Shown: positions 1-13,352 of the stretch, piece by piece
How positions within the stretch are numbered: the first letter of the stretch is position 1
Layout: every line of letters starts with the position of its first letter
Assembly: GCA_013397865.1 (NCBI GenBank)
Contig: VZTI01000691.1
Location: 1,425,147-1,489,146, forward strand
Reading direction: 5' to 3'
Source of the DNA: Struthidea cinerea
Taxonomy: Eukaryota > Chordata > Aves > Passeriformes > Corcoracidae
DNA length: 64,000 nucleotides
Position numbers and translations under genes: made by a program
The notes under the pieces: generated by a model
Database searches by the model: none
The model's input: only the letters and a program-made list of their open reading frames with translations
What the model was told of the DNA's origin: nothing

Positions 1-2860
1 TCAATCTTTAGATCTGTCAAGTCAATGCCTTTCATAACTGTTATTCTCCTTTTCTGAAAAGCAGATTTTTTTCTCTTTTTCCCATGACTACAAATCTTGG
101 TTTAGGACACAGCCAGGAGCAAAAAATAGCAGGAAAGCTTTTCTTTTGGTCCAGCTACTATTAGGAGATACTCCTAACAGTTGGATAGATTTTTGTTTGG
201 AGATTTGCAGCCTAAGCCCAAAGAGATACAGATATTTTGGAATAACCTTAATCGTTGCAGGCTCAGCTGAAAGTTGGATGTAGACCCATTTGTAGTCACG
301 TATTTACAGTTATGTTTACTAACTTTCGAAGTAAGTTATATAACTTAGTTTACAATGCTGACAGAAATTGAGGAATACCTTTTCTCATGGGTGTACACGT
401 TTACTGTTGGCAGTGACTAGTAAAACACCAGTGACATAAATCAGATGGTTACAGAAAATAAAAAGTTCTGATTCAGTAATACATTTCCAAAGGTCAATGA
501 AAATCTTCACTTTTAAGATCCCTTCAATCCTTATTGATCTATTTGGTGCTGCTGTATTATACTACCTGCTTAAACGACTGTCTTTAGAAATGTATCTTGT
601 GTACTGATAGCTCAAGGAAAATTTAGCGTCTAAGATTTCGGAGTCCACCTCTAGTCTCACAATCCCCCATGACATCCCTATCTCATGCAGATATTGTATA
701 CATTATATAAGACAAATTAAAATAAAGGCAGTGTTAGTGGTACTAGTCTTTAAAAACAGTTTGGATGCTGCTTTCCAATCTGTCAAGAGGAAAAAAGAAA
801 GACGGCTTAGAGTACCTGGTACAAATTCACACAATTCTTAAGATTTCACTATTTTATAATTTTGTCTCATAGACAAATTCTGCCTTCAGATACATACAGG
901 TTGATATATTTGTTGATGTCAATGGAACTGTACCTATTCCTTAAAGCTTCCCCTCCAGTTGTTTAAAATGTTATAAGGTCAGAATATTTCCTTTAATCCT
1001 TAAATTGGTCTCCCTGGTATGTGCGATCCATGGAGATTCTTCTACAAGTTTCTTCTTCTAGTAAGAGTCAGGAATAACTTCCCCCACGTCTTTCCATTGT
1101 AAAATATAATCAGCTGAAAACTACATAGCAACCCTACACAGCTTGTTATCAGGATGAGTGATTTCATTTCTATATACACCATACTATGAAGATGAGAACA
1201 CTTGATCTGTTAGTTAACTTCTGATTTCTATAATTTAAATATGAGGGAGATCTTGTCAGGGAAGACTCTTTACTAAGAATTACTTGTTCAACTGCTTCAA
1301 AAAAGTTTTATGTTTGTTAATCTTCCAGGAGTACTAAAAAGAGGATTTTCTCTCTGACATTTGGAGAGGACAGAGAAGGATGGAAAGAATAAGTTTTAAT
1401 GAGATTTCCTTGTGGGATGTAGTTATGATTCTGGTATTTATTAGTGGGCATTTATTTGAATATGAAAAGCAACCCATTATAAGAGTGAGGTGATTAAATA
1501 CATATCCTTTGCTCCACATGCTGTCATTCAAAGTTGTTGTCAGTTATATAGAGGTTGAGAGGTTCTTTTCATTTTTTATGAAGGTTTGTTTTTTTTTTCT
1601 TTTTGTTCTGGTGGTTTTCTTCCTGGCAGGAGGAAGCAGGAAGGTTAACACATCAGGAAATAAAGTAGAAAAATTATTTTCAGGTTTCCTAGAATATATA
1701 TGTGTTCAAGACACCATTGAGTAGCTGTGATGTTCAGCATTTTTCATCTGTTGTTTTTAGTATTTGAATAACTTTTTCAGTTATTTGAGTTTATTGTTAC
1801 CAGTCTTTGTCTTTTCTTAAGAAAATTCAAGTTGCAGGAGGGAAAGAAGCGTTATATTATTCTGGAAAAGTAGTATTTCAGAGCATTCAGAAAAGGAAAT
1901 ACAACAGCACAAGAAATACTGTGTTGTCAGAGGTGTTGACTATTCCAAATTCTTGTTAGTCTTATGTTTGCTGTCTAGCTAATGTCTAACTGACCTGGCT
2001 ATTTTATTGCAATAGGTATCAAACCAGTGAACTGACTGGGTTTACCCCAGTGTATCCCAGGTCCACTGCAAATAGCCTGTGTAAGCACAGTGCTCTGCAC
2101 ACTTTCAATTTCCTGTCGAGGTTTTGATTTATTTTGGTTTTTTAAAGATGATGGCATCTTTTTAACAGAATTTTGACATGCCCATCTCCTCATGATTAGC
2201 CTATATATTTGTAAACAATGAAGGGTCGTATAGATTAGTTTACAGTTAGTTACAGGTACAATAAGAGTATATGTAATCAAGTATATTCAAACTAAGTAAA
2301 CCCTTACATTTTAAAAGGAACTAGAACCCAACCTTGTTAGACAAAAAGACTGTAGAGGGCAGTGTTATACCCTCGCCAAAAAGGTCTTTCATTCCAGATG
2401 TTTGGCAATCTGATTATCAGGTCCCTTACACCGATAGAATAATGACTCTGTTGAAGTCAAGGAAATCACATCAGTGTATAGGCCCAGTATTTCCAAATCA
2501 CTGCATAAACTTGACAGATAGAAAATCAATAGCACACAATTCAATCATACCATTAAGCTGCTTGACAGAACGTATATATGAACAATTGATGAACCAAGTA
2601 TTAAATGAAAGGGTTTGGCACTATATGGCTAAGTGTATAATTGATAATTATTGATTGACAAATGAAAACATTAAAGCACATTCAATACTCTGGGGAAAAT
2701 GTTTCAAGAGGTGACATACAGCACAAGTGAAGGAGAAAGGAAGGCTCTATGTATTACTGGAATAATGTATTTAGAAGAAGTTCTCTGTAAATCGTTCAGT
2801 TGTCTCCTTTTGTGGTTTGTGTGTGACTTTAGCTTATTTTTGTGTTATTTCCAGAAATGG

Positions 2861-2912
2861 AAAAAAACCCCCAAACCTGAAACCAAAACCCAAACCAAAA
2901 AAAAAAAACCTC
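2861..2912. repeat. A-rich/C-run low-complexity tract
   Basis: The tract alternates runs of A with short runs of C and ends in a 12-base A run. It lies inside an open frame (2699-2980) whose Lys/Pro/Thr-rich translation is simply a by-product of the base composition. Confidence 0.7.
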
Positions 2913-5900
2913 CTGCTAGTGCAAACAGATTTAGAAATGTAAATAGAAAGAAAAAAATAGTGTTGCATCATCAGATTTGATTCATAAGTTCTCAATTTAA
3001 AGGGGATAAATTAAACATACTAAGTGCAAGGTAAAGTGATGACTTCCATTTTGTTAAAAAGTATAACAATTGGGATAATACATTTGTAAACATTTACTTT
3101 AGTTACAAAGTGAAGGATTTCACTAAAATAATGAGCATGAATCTTTGTCCATTAAAACAAAACTGGTCAATGACAAACGTACCAGCCATAATGGATCACT
3201 GTGGATCTGCAGGCTTTTCAATTGCTTTGAAAGAGAGTTAATTCATTTGACTCACAAACTATTCGTATCCATGAGAAAAAGAGGTGATGTGATCCAGTAG
3301 CCTCTAAAGGTTGACATTTCTAACTAGTTTCAGGGAGCATAAAACCCTGCTGTGAGCAGCTGGGAAGCACAGAAAGGAGGTTTATATTCCAAAACAAGTT
3401 TATTCACTTCTCTCTGCTGCACTGTGGCAGTGAGTTCCACAAGAGTTAACAATTATTTCTGACTTCTAACTCATTTCTGGTAAGATATTCATAAAACTGT
3501 TTGCAAATCAAATGAAGGAATTATTGTTTTGCTCCTGCACAAGGAGCAGAATTAGCCTGGGAGGCTGTTGTCCCAGTCTTGTTCCCATCTGGGGTCTGTG
3601 TGAGCATAGGTGAGAGGCTGTGCAGTGAACAGCACTGGGGAAGCGAGGGCTGAAGGCAAAAAGGAAATAGTGAAGGGATAGAAGACTTCTTTTACTCATG
3701 TCATTTCCTCACTCTGCATTTCCATGTGGTGTGCACACAGCTGTGCTGGCATAGGAGAAAGGATAACATCTGAGTGGGAGAAAGGCTGTGGGCAGTAGCT
3801 GATTAACTCTCCATGCCACTGAGAGTGAAATCACATGTTTTTGGAGCCTAAAGTTCTGCTTCTGTGCACAGACAGAATTTCACTGCTTTTCATAAGGCTT
3901 GACTCCTAAAGGCCAAGACTATATATGAACTCAGACAGCACTAAATGATCTTTCCTAATGTTTCCAGAGTGGGAGCAGAGAGAATTGACTTAGTCTGTGC
4001 CTCTCCAGATGACTTGATTTTCTCCAACCTTGTACTGTGAGATTGAAGTTTCCCTTTTTTTCCCAAATATCTCTGTAGGCAGCATGCTGACGTGAAAGCT
4101 CTGCATGGACGCCCTCAAAGCTACTCAGCTCCCATATTTGACAAAAAATATTTTCCTGTATCAGTGTGGCAATGAATTCAGGGCTGTATAGCCACTCATC
4201 TTTTAAAAGGGCTGATTAGCTCTGGTGCAGTGCTGTGCTGCAATGCCAGAAATACCAGCACCTCCCTCCCTTTGTGCAGCACAGATGGGAATTGAGCACT
4301 TCTGTGGCGAGGGCTGTGTAGGGAGATGTGACTGAAGGCTTGGCTACTGCAGGCAGTTCTCACATGACGACAGCAATGATGTTTGATTTCCAGGACAAAT
4401 GTTGTATCATGAGTCTCATAAAATTAAACATCAATAACGAATGAATAAGACTAATAATAATTATGTTAGTGTGGCTATGTCATTCCCTAGGTAATAATAT
4501 TTCTTCAGTTCTGAAAACACAACAAAGATAAAAATTATCTTTCAGGGAAATGTAATATTTTAAATCTCTAGAGTCAAAATTTTATTTCAAGAAAAATTCT
4601 TGTCCTGTAGCCATAAACTGAAAAATCAGTACTTATAGTTTAAAAAATGCTTCGTCTGTGTTTCAATCAATTCCAATGTTGTCATGAGAATCATGACTAA
4701 TGAATCCTTTCTTCTTTAGACATAATTTATAATAGTGAACAAAAGGTAATTTTTAAGTTTTGCTTACCCATTGTGATGCTTACGTATCTATGCAATGAGA
4801 AAGAAAAAAAAGTATTTATAAATTAAACTTCAGTTGTACCTCAGTGGCATTAACTGACTAATTTAATTGAAAGTTCTTTGTAGAGACTAAATTCACAAAA
4901 TGAACTTCATGAGATGGTACTATAAAAATATTTTACTTATTTGGAGATAAATGAATATATAGACATCTATTATACGTTCTTTGCACTACGTATTATGGCT
5001 GCAGAATATAAATCTCTTCTGTACAAGCCAGCTGATGGAAATAGTTCCACTTTCACTATTTGCAACAAAAATGGAGATGACCAGACATGTTCATTTTCCC
5101 TGGGATACTGAAATGTGGTTTTCATTATTGCTGCTGGGCTTTTCCTTATCCTAGCTGCAAATTCAGTGAAATGTTGAAAGTGTGCCCTCCAACCATTTGA
5201 GATACAGTCCCAACTGCAACTTCACTATGCTTATCAGAAGGAAATCCAGAGAACATTTAAAATGAAAAATTCCTGCCAACTTCCTGAGCATATCTAATTT
5301 TAAATTTCAGGCATGAAATAAGAATTAAAGGATGCCATAGCACAAGTCACAGTACAACACTAAAATAATCTAGGTGAGGATGCTCCATTTGCTAAACAAG
5401 CTGTTTCTCATTGATAAACTTTGAGACAGTCAGTTCCACTTTGGCACGCATAAGAAGAATACACATAAAAGTTTTGAATTACAATAAAGTGTCATGTAAA
5501 AAAGTTATACAGCTCACCAGGACACAAATGTAGGATTTTTGCTTTATGCATGGTTGCTGGTTATTTGGTTTAATTAGTAACAATGTGAATGGCAATGGAA
5601 CTTCCTAAGGTTAATGAAAGAAAGGTCTGAATAAAATACCTTATAATTTGGTTTGTATCTGAAAGAATTCCATCTGCAGTCGGTACTTACCATCAGGCAG
5701 AGCTGTATTGAACATTAAAATCAACGATAATCAATATCAGTATGGTGTATCAGTAATAGTACAGGTGCCACCTGTATGCAGAGCACTTTTGAAATTAAGG
5801 ATTAATTCACCTTCTTTAAAGTGATTGTTTGCACCCTATCAGCCTGTTGGGTAGAGTTTCAGTCTGCCTTTTGCCACCGCAGAGAAATGAGGAAGTTTCG

Positions 5901-6423
5901 GCTTTATAAACAGCCTTACTTGATCCACTAATCCATCCTTTGCCATCATCACCACATTAAAATCTACCAGTGGCCACCCTCTTCTATAAGGACCATTGAT
6001 TATTTTTCATTATAGCCTGAAATAACATGAACCTGCAGACCAAAATATTTGTGGAACTGAGACTGAAAAAGAAAATTTTAAAAGGAACGCACCATTAAGT
6101 TTACATTTACCTAAATATTTCTAAGAAATGAGTTTAGCATGATGAATGCTTTTCTTTACCTTTGGAGTTTTAGTATTAAAATACTTTACAAGTAAAAATG
6201 TTATTTGGTTTATCTGAAGTAGGACGAGAAAGAACAAGTCTGTATGTATTTAATTTTATCATTTTTCAGCCTAAGATTTTCCTTGAGTTTCAGATGTATA
6301 TTAATTAAAGAAAAAATAACAAAATTTTCTTCTGAAATTTGAGGCTATACATATTCATCTGTTTTATCATGTCTGTTTATATTTGTCTATATTTTTTATG
6401 TTCTTTGGGGGTTTTTTATGATT

Positions 6424-6466
6424 TGGTTTGTTTGTGCATGTGTGTGTGTATGTATGTAAATACGCA
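6424..6466. repeat. TG-rich imperfect microsatellite
   Basis: An interrupted TG/TATG tract following a T-rich stretch. It is short and degenerate. Confidence 0.55.
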
Positions 6467-8435
6467 AGTAATTTCATTGTTTTAAAAAAAAGTAATTTTC
6501 ATTATTAGGCTAAATTTCTTTCTTTGTCTGTTTGGAATATTCTTACTAAATTTATCAGAAAGGAAAACACCCCTGTTTAATAATCACTTCTGCTGCAACT
6601 CTTTTTAAGAGTATAACTGAGAAAATGATGATTAGGTTATCTTTTGGGGGGTTTTTGACTTATTACTACTTTTTAAAAAACTAATATTATGTGTCAAAAT
6701 ATTAAGCTATAACTAAGCAGCTTTTATCCTTACTGTTTCCTCTTTGAGTTATTATTAATTTCCACCTTTTTTCAAATTAACCAATATTCTTTTTATTTGT
6801 GTATTTGTTCCAGATCAAGATTATCTCACGTACTGTTTTTCTGGTTTTTTTAAAAGAATTTTCTCGATCTGAGCTAGATCCCTTCAAAACAGCTAGGAAG
6901 ATATTCTCAATAGGTTGACCTTTCTTAGTTGCATTCTATTTATCCTTAAATATACAGACATGCCAGAACCCAAAGAAAGCTACTAATCAAAGTTATTGAC
7001 CCGGGAGTATTTCAGAGCCATTCCAGGTTTTAGCCCCCAGCAAGCCTATGAGTAAGTCAGGCACTGTTGTATTGCTTCTGAAATGGAAAAGTGGGTCACT
7101 GCAAATGGGTGCATTGTTTGTTTGTTGTACATGGTTCACCAGGACCGCAAGCCTCCATTGGATGTGTCTTCCTTCACATGTATGCTGCTCTACCCTTGCA
7201 GTCCAGCTTGGACCAAGCAGTCCATCCAGCAGAATTGCCAGTCAGGGCTCAGAGCTCAGCCTGCCAGATGAGCTGCCTGGGACAGAGAGAGAGAATGAGC
7301 TGTGCTGTGGTTGGAGCTCTGAGGGAACCCGATTCCTTAAACAATATCTTCACACGCTTTGCCCTCCTGACAGCTGAGCCATGGAGCAGTGTATAGAGAA
7401 AGTCCTGCATTGCCAAGTAAAGGATAATGAGATAGTTATGACAGCATGACAAACTCCTGCTGATATGCAGTAAAGACACAGTCGACCTGAACCATTTTTT
7501 CCATAGGGCATGAAAACTTGAGTAGCATGGATATGAGCCAGGCCACCACACGGCCAAGAGATCAGTATGGTGGACTTACCCAGGAACAGATGTAGCTGGA
7601 GAGATTAATAGTAATATGAAGAAGGTACTATTTTTACCTGAAATAGTAACAATGAACTAGACATCCAAAATAAAATTAAAGACATCATCGTGCTGAACAC
7701 ACCTTCCACAAACTCAGAATTACACTCCCGTTTTTTTCTGTCTTGATGAGAATGATATTTGACTCAACAGTTAAGTCATCTCTGCAGTGATTGCTGTTTC
7801 CCAAGCCTCAAATTTTGTGCAGTCTCTATGTACACACTCTAGCTTTATTCATTAACATACACATTTATTCATAAGAAGATCTGTATTCCCTTACACAGTC
7901 CTATAATTTTATGAACCTGTAAGAAGAACCTGTATCAGAATTTTGCTGTCAATAAAAGCAGTAGACAGAGGCTGCTCAGTTTTTTGGATCCAGGGAAACA
8001 GGGATCAGAACGACCACTAAGTCATTAGGTCCACCATGTGCTGCTGAAAAGGAAGTACAGAAATAATGTGGTAGACACAAAATTTAAGCAAAATTCCTCT
8101 TCATGACTCCCCTAATGATTTAGAAAATGCAACTATCCTTGTTCTTCTTTTGGCTTCCTCCTTCCTTTATTTTGTAATAATCATAGCAGTTTATAATCAA
8201 CTATCCATTATAACGAGGAGATAAGGAGGTTGTGCACAGCTGTGTGTGGCTAGAAACATCTCCAGTCTAATTTTCACATGGAGCAGTGCTAGTCTTCAAG
8301 GATTAGAAATGTTTGTATTTTTCCTCTGCATTGGTTATCTTGGCTGTCCATTGCTACATTAGTGAAGAGTTGATTTAAAAAAATTTTGCACTTCTGGTTT
8401 GCTTTCCAGTGACACATCATAAAGCAGTTTTTAAA

Positions 8436-8566
8436 GATAGTCATAGTGAGTGTTTTACAGATTGAGAAACTGAGTCCAGGCAACTGATTTATTCAAAATT
8501 GTGCAGTGAGGGATAGAACCCAGGTTTCCTGGCTCACAGTTCATTGCTCAAAGCACTATGTAATGC
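8436..8566 (+). repeat. MIR/CORE-SINE-like ancient repeat, 3' part
   Basis: The sequence keeps the order of diagnostic blocks of the old amniote MIR-type repeat: 'ttttacagattgagaaactg' at 8453-8472, then a degraded 'gtcacaca' block, then 'gatagaacccaggtttcctg' at 8512-8531, followed by a 'gctcaaagcactatg' block corresponding to the consensus 'gctctaaccactatg'. The form with 'gatagaacccaggt..cctggctc' resembles copies in turtles and crocodilians, suggesting insertion before the amniote groups separated. The 5' tRNA-related head is not recognisable. The family name is assigned from memory; orientation is plus by the order of blocks. Confidence 0.75.
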
Positions 8567-11049
8567 TAAGTTACTTTAGAGGATACCTTTAGATGGCAGA
8601 AAGTAACCAGAGTAGAATAGCATCTCCTCCTGCTATTCATGTGCAATGTGTGCAGTCAGCCTCTCCATTTTCTCATTCCTCAGGGGGTCCATCATCTCTC
8701 ACCTCCTGTTTGGCAGACCCTATACTAAGTAGTGCTGCACAGGGTTACGAGAAAAGGAAGAAAGAACTAGAGAGAAGGGATGGCAGCTGTGCTGCAAAGG
8801 GGAACTATAGCAGTCCTTTTTAGTCTACAAAGTGTTTAGCATTCACATTTTACGTTTTAGAAGAAACTTTTGTCATGTCTATCACAGAGACACCACAGGC
8901 AAGGAAACCAAGGGAAAAATAATAGTTAAAAATTCTTGCTCTGCAGGACGTGGTTGAGTTTGTTTTAAATTCTAATTTATTTTAGCAATTTTTCCTGTAA
9001 ATATTCTTTTATTATTTATAATGTTTATAGTGCATGAATTCAATCTGTGATCCCTCTTCTCCAAGTTCAGCCTCACTTGCACCTTGAATAAACTCACTTG
9101 TATCCAACATTTACGATTTGCCAGTTAGCAGCTGTATGAAAAATGGCAATGATTGCTGAAAAGAAATTCCTTTAGTGAGGAATGTTGAAAGGATAGGCTT
9201 CTAGGGGGAAACATGGGAAAGATGTAAATGCGGGTCTCAACTTTTATTCACCGCATCCTATTACAGACACTCTGAGTAATTTTTATGAGGGTTTTTTAAT
9301 GCCTTTATGTTCTAATATATCAGTCAAAGGCAGAGCAGACTAAGAGGTTGCAAGCAGAAATTTGATGTGAGATTTTTAATGGGAGCAGCTTAAAACGATT
9401 ATACTGTAAATTCACTTTCTACCTGACATCATGAACATCTTTGTATAAATAAGTGTTAAGTGGTATGGCTTCACATATATAGGAAGGCTGCTCTTCACCT
9501 TTCATTTTAGGTTGCCATGTAGAGTAAATTACAGAGCTACACCGACCATTTACATTTTCTTTTTTTTTTTAACTATTATTTTTTAATTTTGACAACATTC
9601 ACCTAACAAAGATCTTCAAATAATAAGTCGAGGACGTTGACAAGGGCAGTTCATAAGAAACAGAAAGTAGCATTATTGAATCAATCTTGGATTAACTACA
9701 TTGACAAACAGAGACCAGAGTGAAATTATTTTCCTATTACATTTTGATTAGTTTATGGTTGTCTTCAACTTGTAATTTACCTTTTAAGAGAGTCTGGATT
9801 TCTCTGTGGGAGCCTCCCTGATAATATTTGTCTTGGCCTTGTCAGTGGAGTATTGAGGGTCCAGACTAAGAAGGATTTTGCTTGTGGTTGGTGAAATCAT
9901 TAAGATGGGGTCCATATTTGGAAGACTTGGAAACAGGGAAGACACTCATGCTGGATGTTTGGAGTAAGACATTTGGACAGGTGCAGGAAACACCTACAGG
10001 AGGTCAGCTTTATATGGTAAAATTTGCTCCAAATTCTTGTATTAATTGTAAAGTACTAGTGTGCTCCTCCAACTCTATGAGGTATTTAATTTTATGATAT
10101 GAAAATCAAAATTCTAATACATACATCTGAGAACATGTCATCCATATGATTTTACTACTGTCAATCAAAAAGAAGCTGGCTACTCACAAAATTTTCAAAG
10201 TGGATGTTGCCCTTTTATTCTGGGCATGATTGGGAAAAAAAACCCCCAAACAAGAAAAATTCTTAAACTTTTTTATGATCTACTTCCAATGGCACCGTAA
10301 GATGTTTCTTTCCATAACAATTGCAGAATTTGTTCCACCTCTCAAAATAATGTAATATTTGTATATAATTAATGAGATTTTAATCTTGTTAAGCCACTGA
10401 GCTTGAAAGAAAAGTATATTGTTTATAGATTTATGGTACATATTTATTTTTTATTTACAGTTTACTAGAGTAGCAATTTTAACCTAGTCTCCCTTCTATG
10501 TCTGAGTGTTCTCTCCTCTGCTGACAAACTTCTCATTCTTCTGCTGGTGTGTTTCTTTTTGATTGGATGAAAAAAAATAAGTAGTCCCCCAAATGAGGAA
10601 CTCATTCAACAGCAGGCACTGAAAAGCCTCCCGCATATTTTTTCCTGCTACTGAACACAGTTCCTATGTCCTCAGACAGGACTGAGCTTAGTTTTCTCAC
10701 ACTAAGATAACTAACTTTGTCACAAGTTTGTCAGAAACGTTGTGTCTACTGCAGCTTTAAAATGTGACTAAATTTACTAAAGCTGTAAATAGGCAAGTGT
10801 CTGTAATTACATGATGCATATGGACTAAAATAATTTTTGGCTCATATATGCCCCTGATTTCCAATAAGATAACAGAAAAACATACATGTATACACTGCCC
10901 TTTGCAAAAGCCTCAGCTTAACCCCTCTTCTCAGAGCTTTTTATCCCTGATAGGTGGAATTGGGAAAGAAAACAACAGGTTACAAAAAATGATGATGAAT
11001 ATTTATTATCACCTTATGAACTATAATTCATAAGTACTCAATTGTTTCC

Positions 11050-11106
11050 AATCTAAAAAAAAAACCAACAACCCCCCTTCAAGAAAAAAAAGAAGAAAAA
11101 AAAGCA
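11050..11106. repeat. A-rich low-complexity tract
   Basis: Runs of 8-10 A separated by short C or G interruptions. It could be the remnant of a poly-A tail or plain low-complexity DNA; no retroposon body is recognisable beside it. Confidence 0.6.
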
Positions 11107-11384
11107 TACTTGAAGAGATTACAATAAGCTATTCTTGACCTAGGTGGAGCCGAAGAAATGTTAGATAAAAGAAAAAAAAAAAATCAGGGAAATAATTGAA
11201 TGACCTCTGCCTGAAAAACTATGCCATAAATTATCTTTACACTCTGTGGAAACATTCTCCTTTGCCTTTAGAGTAAATCAGACAATTTTCAGGCCAAACC
11301 AATTTTCTAAATCATAATTAGACAAGAGGCTAAAATAGGTCTTTGTAATGGAAGTGGGTTATAAATTTAACATGATATCCATAA

Positions 11385-11450
11385 TTCATCCCTGAAGAAG
11401 GGTCCTTTACATTCTGAAAGCTTGGATAATATAACTTAAAGAGCTGGCCT
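11385..11450 (+). repeat. Possible ancient amniote repeat fragment
   Basis: The block 'cctgaagaagggtcctttac' (11392-11411) followed by 'attctgaaagcttgg' resembles a motif that recurs in turtle and crocodile genomes (a 'gaagaagggtc...cgaaagcttg' block followed by AT-rich sequence). Only about 60 bases are recognisable. I cannot name the family, and chance similarity is possible. Confidence 0.35.
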
Positions 11451-12732
11451 GCTAAATGGTGTAACAGTCTATCTTGCTTAGTTTACTTTAGAACTTTGAT
11501 TCATACTGTGCTCAGTTCTTTTCCCAGTGGGAAAGCTAGATTCTTAAACCTCTTTCTCACACTTATTAAAATAATTCCCTCCTCACCAGGACATCAGCCT
11601 TGGGCATGCCCAGTTCTTTTGCTAATAATTTTGTCTTTTTCAGTCCTTAGATGAGTTCTGAATTATAATTGACTAGCAAAAAGCTTAATTTTTATATATA
11701 TACACAGAAATGTTTAAAATACTATGGTAACAGAGGAAGAAAACATCTGCTGCCATTCAATAGAGCATTAGGCATTTAGCACACACAAAAGAGTGGGAAA
11801 GACATGTTTGAGTGACTTTGATAAATATGTCAGCAGCCAAGTACAGGTTTGAAAAAAACCTTTACCTTTTAAAAAAGTGCGTTGCAAAATATATATTTTA
11901 CATAGCATAATTAGAAATTCTTGATATTTCACCAAGTAGCCAATTGAATTTTCAGATGTCTTTCACTATCATGTCAACCTCCTGCCAATTAACATTCAAA
12001 CAAATTAATTTAAATCAGAATTTTTTCATTGCAGTTTCATTAGCAAGAGAGAAGAAAAGAACATTCTCCATAAACTGATAACAGTTATATTTTCCAAGAA
12101 TTTTTAAAAATAATATTGCCTTTAATTGTGCCATAGCTTCTATCACAGTACAGAAAAATCTCTAATGTTTTTATTTTCACTGCTTCAGGTACTGATCAGA
12201 AGTTTCTACAAGGCAGATCAGAGATAGTTATCATGGAATAAATCTGACAAGCTGTTGCTCAAGGCCAAAGTAGTTCATTTGTGAAACTAAACTACATAGG
12301 TACCAGAATGAGAAAGCCAGATTCTCTTTTACAATAGATTCTAAATCTGTCATTTAGCTAAATTACACAGTAGTCCTCAACAGAGAAAATCATCACTCTA
12401 TAACACCACTGTACCAGCAAGCAACCAGCTCACTGGATCCTTGATGATATTTCACATTTAAAACTTTTGGCCAAAAACCACTGACCAATTGCTTTGCTCT
12501 AACAACAAATTCCCTTTTGACCTCATTTTCAGAAATTGTGTTTCACCATTCTGGTCTTTTTCTAGGCCACAAGCAAGAGTGGCCCCATGCCAGCATTGTT
12601 TGTCTCATTCAGGGCTGTTTTGAGGATGTTGAATCAACATCTAATTGAGCAGACAAGCTGTCTCTATTTGCCCCTACATATCCATTTGTGGTTTTTCATC
12701 CTCCCGCAGAAAGACTTTCTCATAATAAACCT

Positions 12733-12865
12733 TTGATTAGATTGCAAGCTCTTAAAGTCAGGTATTGTCTTTCTACTAACTGTGTGTACAGATCAACTTT
12801 AATAAGGCCTTGAAACTTGTTTGGCCTTTGGTCAATACTGTGATAGTAACAGATGATAAGTTTAT
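12733..12865 (+). repeat. Ancient amniote interspersed repeat (family name uncertain)
   Basis: The sequence follows a repeat seen often in turtles and crocodilians in the same block order: 'gattagattgcaagctctt' (12734-12752), 'caggtattgtctttctact', a 'gtgtgtacag' block, a degraded 'aataaggcc' block, then 'tttggcctttggtcaatact' matching a 'ttggggcctttaggtacta' block, and 'gtgatagtaacagatgataa' corresponding to an 'ataatacaaataataa' tail. Divergence is high, so it is old. It accounts for open frames on the minus strand (12720-12911 and 12776-13147). Confidence 0.6.
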
Positions 12866-13254
12866 CTGATTCCTGACTTTCAATACTCCTCTGTTTTTCT
12901 GTACAACACATTGAATGCTGCCCCTACTGCAACATTTCTTTTTTTCTGCTGTAATTGCCTTCCCTTGCTTGCAACCTAGTGAATAATATATGCTCACATT
13001 AGAGTGTTTGGCCGTGTGGGAGGACATTCCAGTCACCTCAGTGGTTTTTTCAAACATGCTACTGTATGTGACACTATGAGATACAGTAAGTAAACAACCA
13101 GATTGCAGTTTGAATGGGTGCCACAGCTCAGATCTACGAACGCCCAAACAGAATTAAGAACCCTTCTGGTCAGCACCATGTATTTGATAATTGGAGAAGA
13201 ACCTTGCAGTTACTTTAATTCTTATGATTTAAGGGATTTGCGGAACAATGAAAT

Positions 13255-13352
13255 GAGGATTGTTAATGTCCTCTGAACATTTTACACATGAAAAAAGTGA
13301 GCTCCTCTGAGGTAAAATGACTCATACAAGGTCACACAAGAAAACAGAAGAA
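13255..13352 (+). repeat. MIR/CORE-SINE-like ancient repeat fragment
   Basis: Diagnostic blocks of the MIR central/3' region are present in order: 'gaacattttacacatgaaaa' at 13274-13293 (for 'ccattttacagatgaggaaa'), an 'aagtgagctcctctgaggta' block (for 'ctgaggctcagagaggtta'), 'aaatgactcatacaaggtca' (for 'aatgacttgcccaaggtca') and 'cacaagaaaacagaagaaca'. The head and tail are not recognisable. It is the second of three such relics in the window. Confidence 0.65.

Larger units (their letters stand above)
1..8435. other. AT-rich stretch without a recognisable gene
   Basis: No gene or recognisable interspersed repeat is seen here. The longest open frames are about 106-109 codons (2334-2654 and 7048-7377), with no recognisable domain. 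Low-complexity tracts occur at 1587-1607 (T-rich), 2863-2912 (A-rich with C runs) and 6424-6466 (TG/TATG-rich). A slightly GC-richer patch at 4200-4380 and another at 7030-7400 have no identifiable content. Confidence 0.6.
8567..12732. other. AT-rich stretch without a recognisable gene
   Basis: Nothing coding is supported. The longest frame is 71 codons (9882-10097). T-rich and A-rich tracts lie at 9558-9590 and 11055-11105. A possible old repeat fragment at 11385-11450 is listed separately. The part at 12540-12720 may belong to the ancient repeat that follows, but is too degraded to assign. Confidence 0.55.

Noticed and set aside
2334..2654. 106-codon plus-strand open frame
   Set aside because: No domain recognised, AT-rich codon use like the flanks, and no promoter or splice context.
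7048..7557. Cluster of overlapping open frames on both strands (62-109 codons)
   Set aside because: All three plus frames and one minus frame are open over the same DNA, which reflects local composition rather than coding; no domain was recognised.
7985..8050. Possible CR1-like antisense block ('gaccactaagtcattaggtc')
   Set aside because: The similarity is confined to about 25 bases with no continuing block order.
12776..13147. 123-codon minus-strand open frame
   Set aside because: It overlaps an ancient interspersed repeat at 12733-12865 and shows no protein family features.
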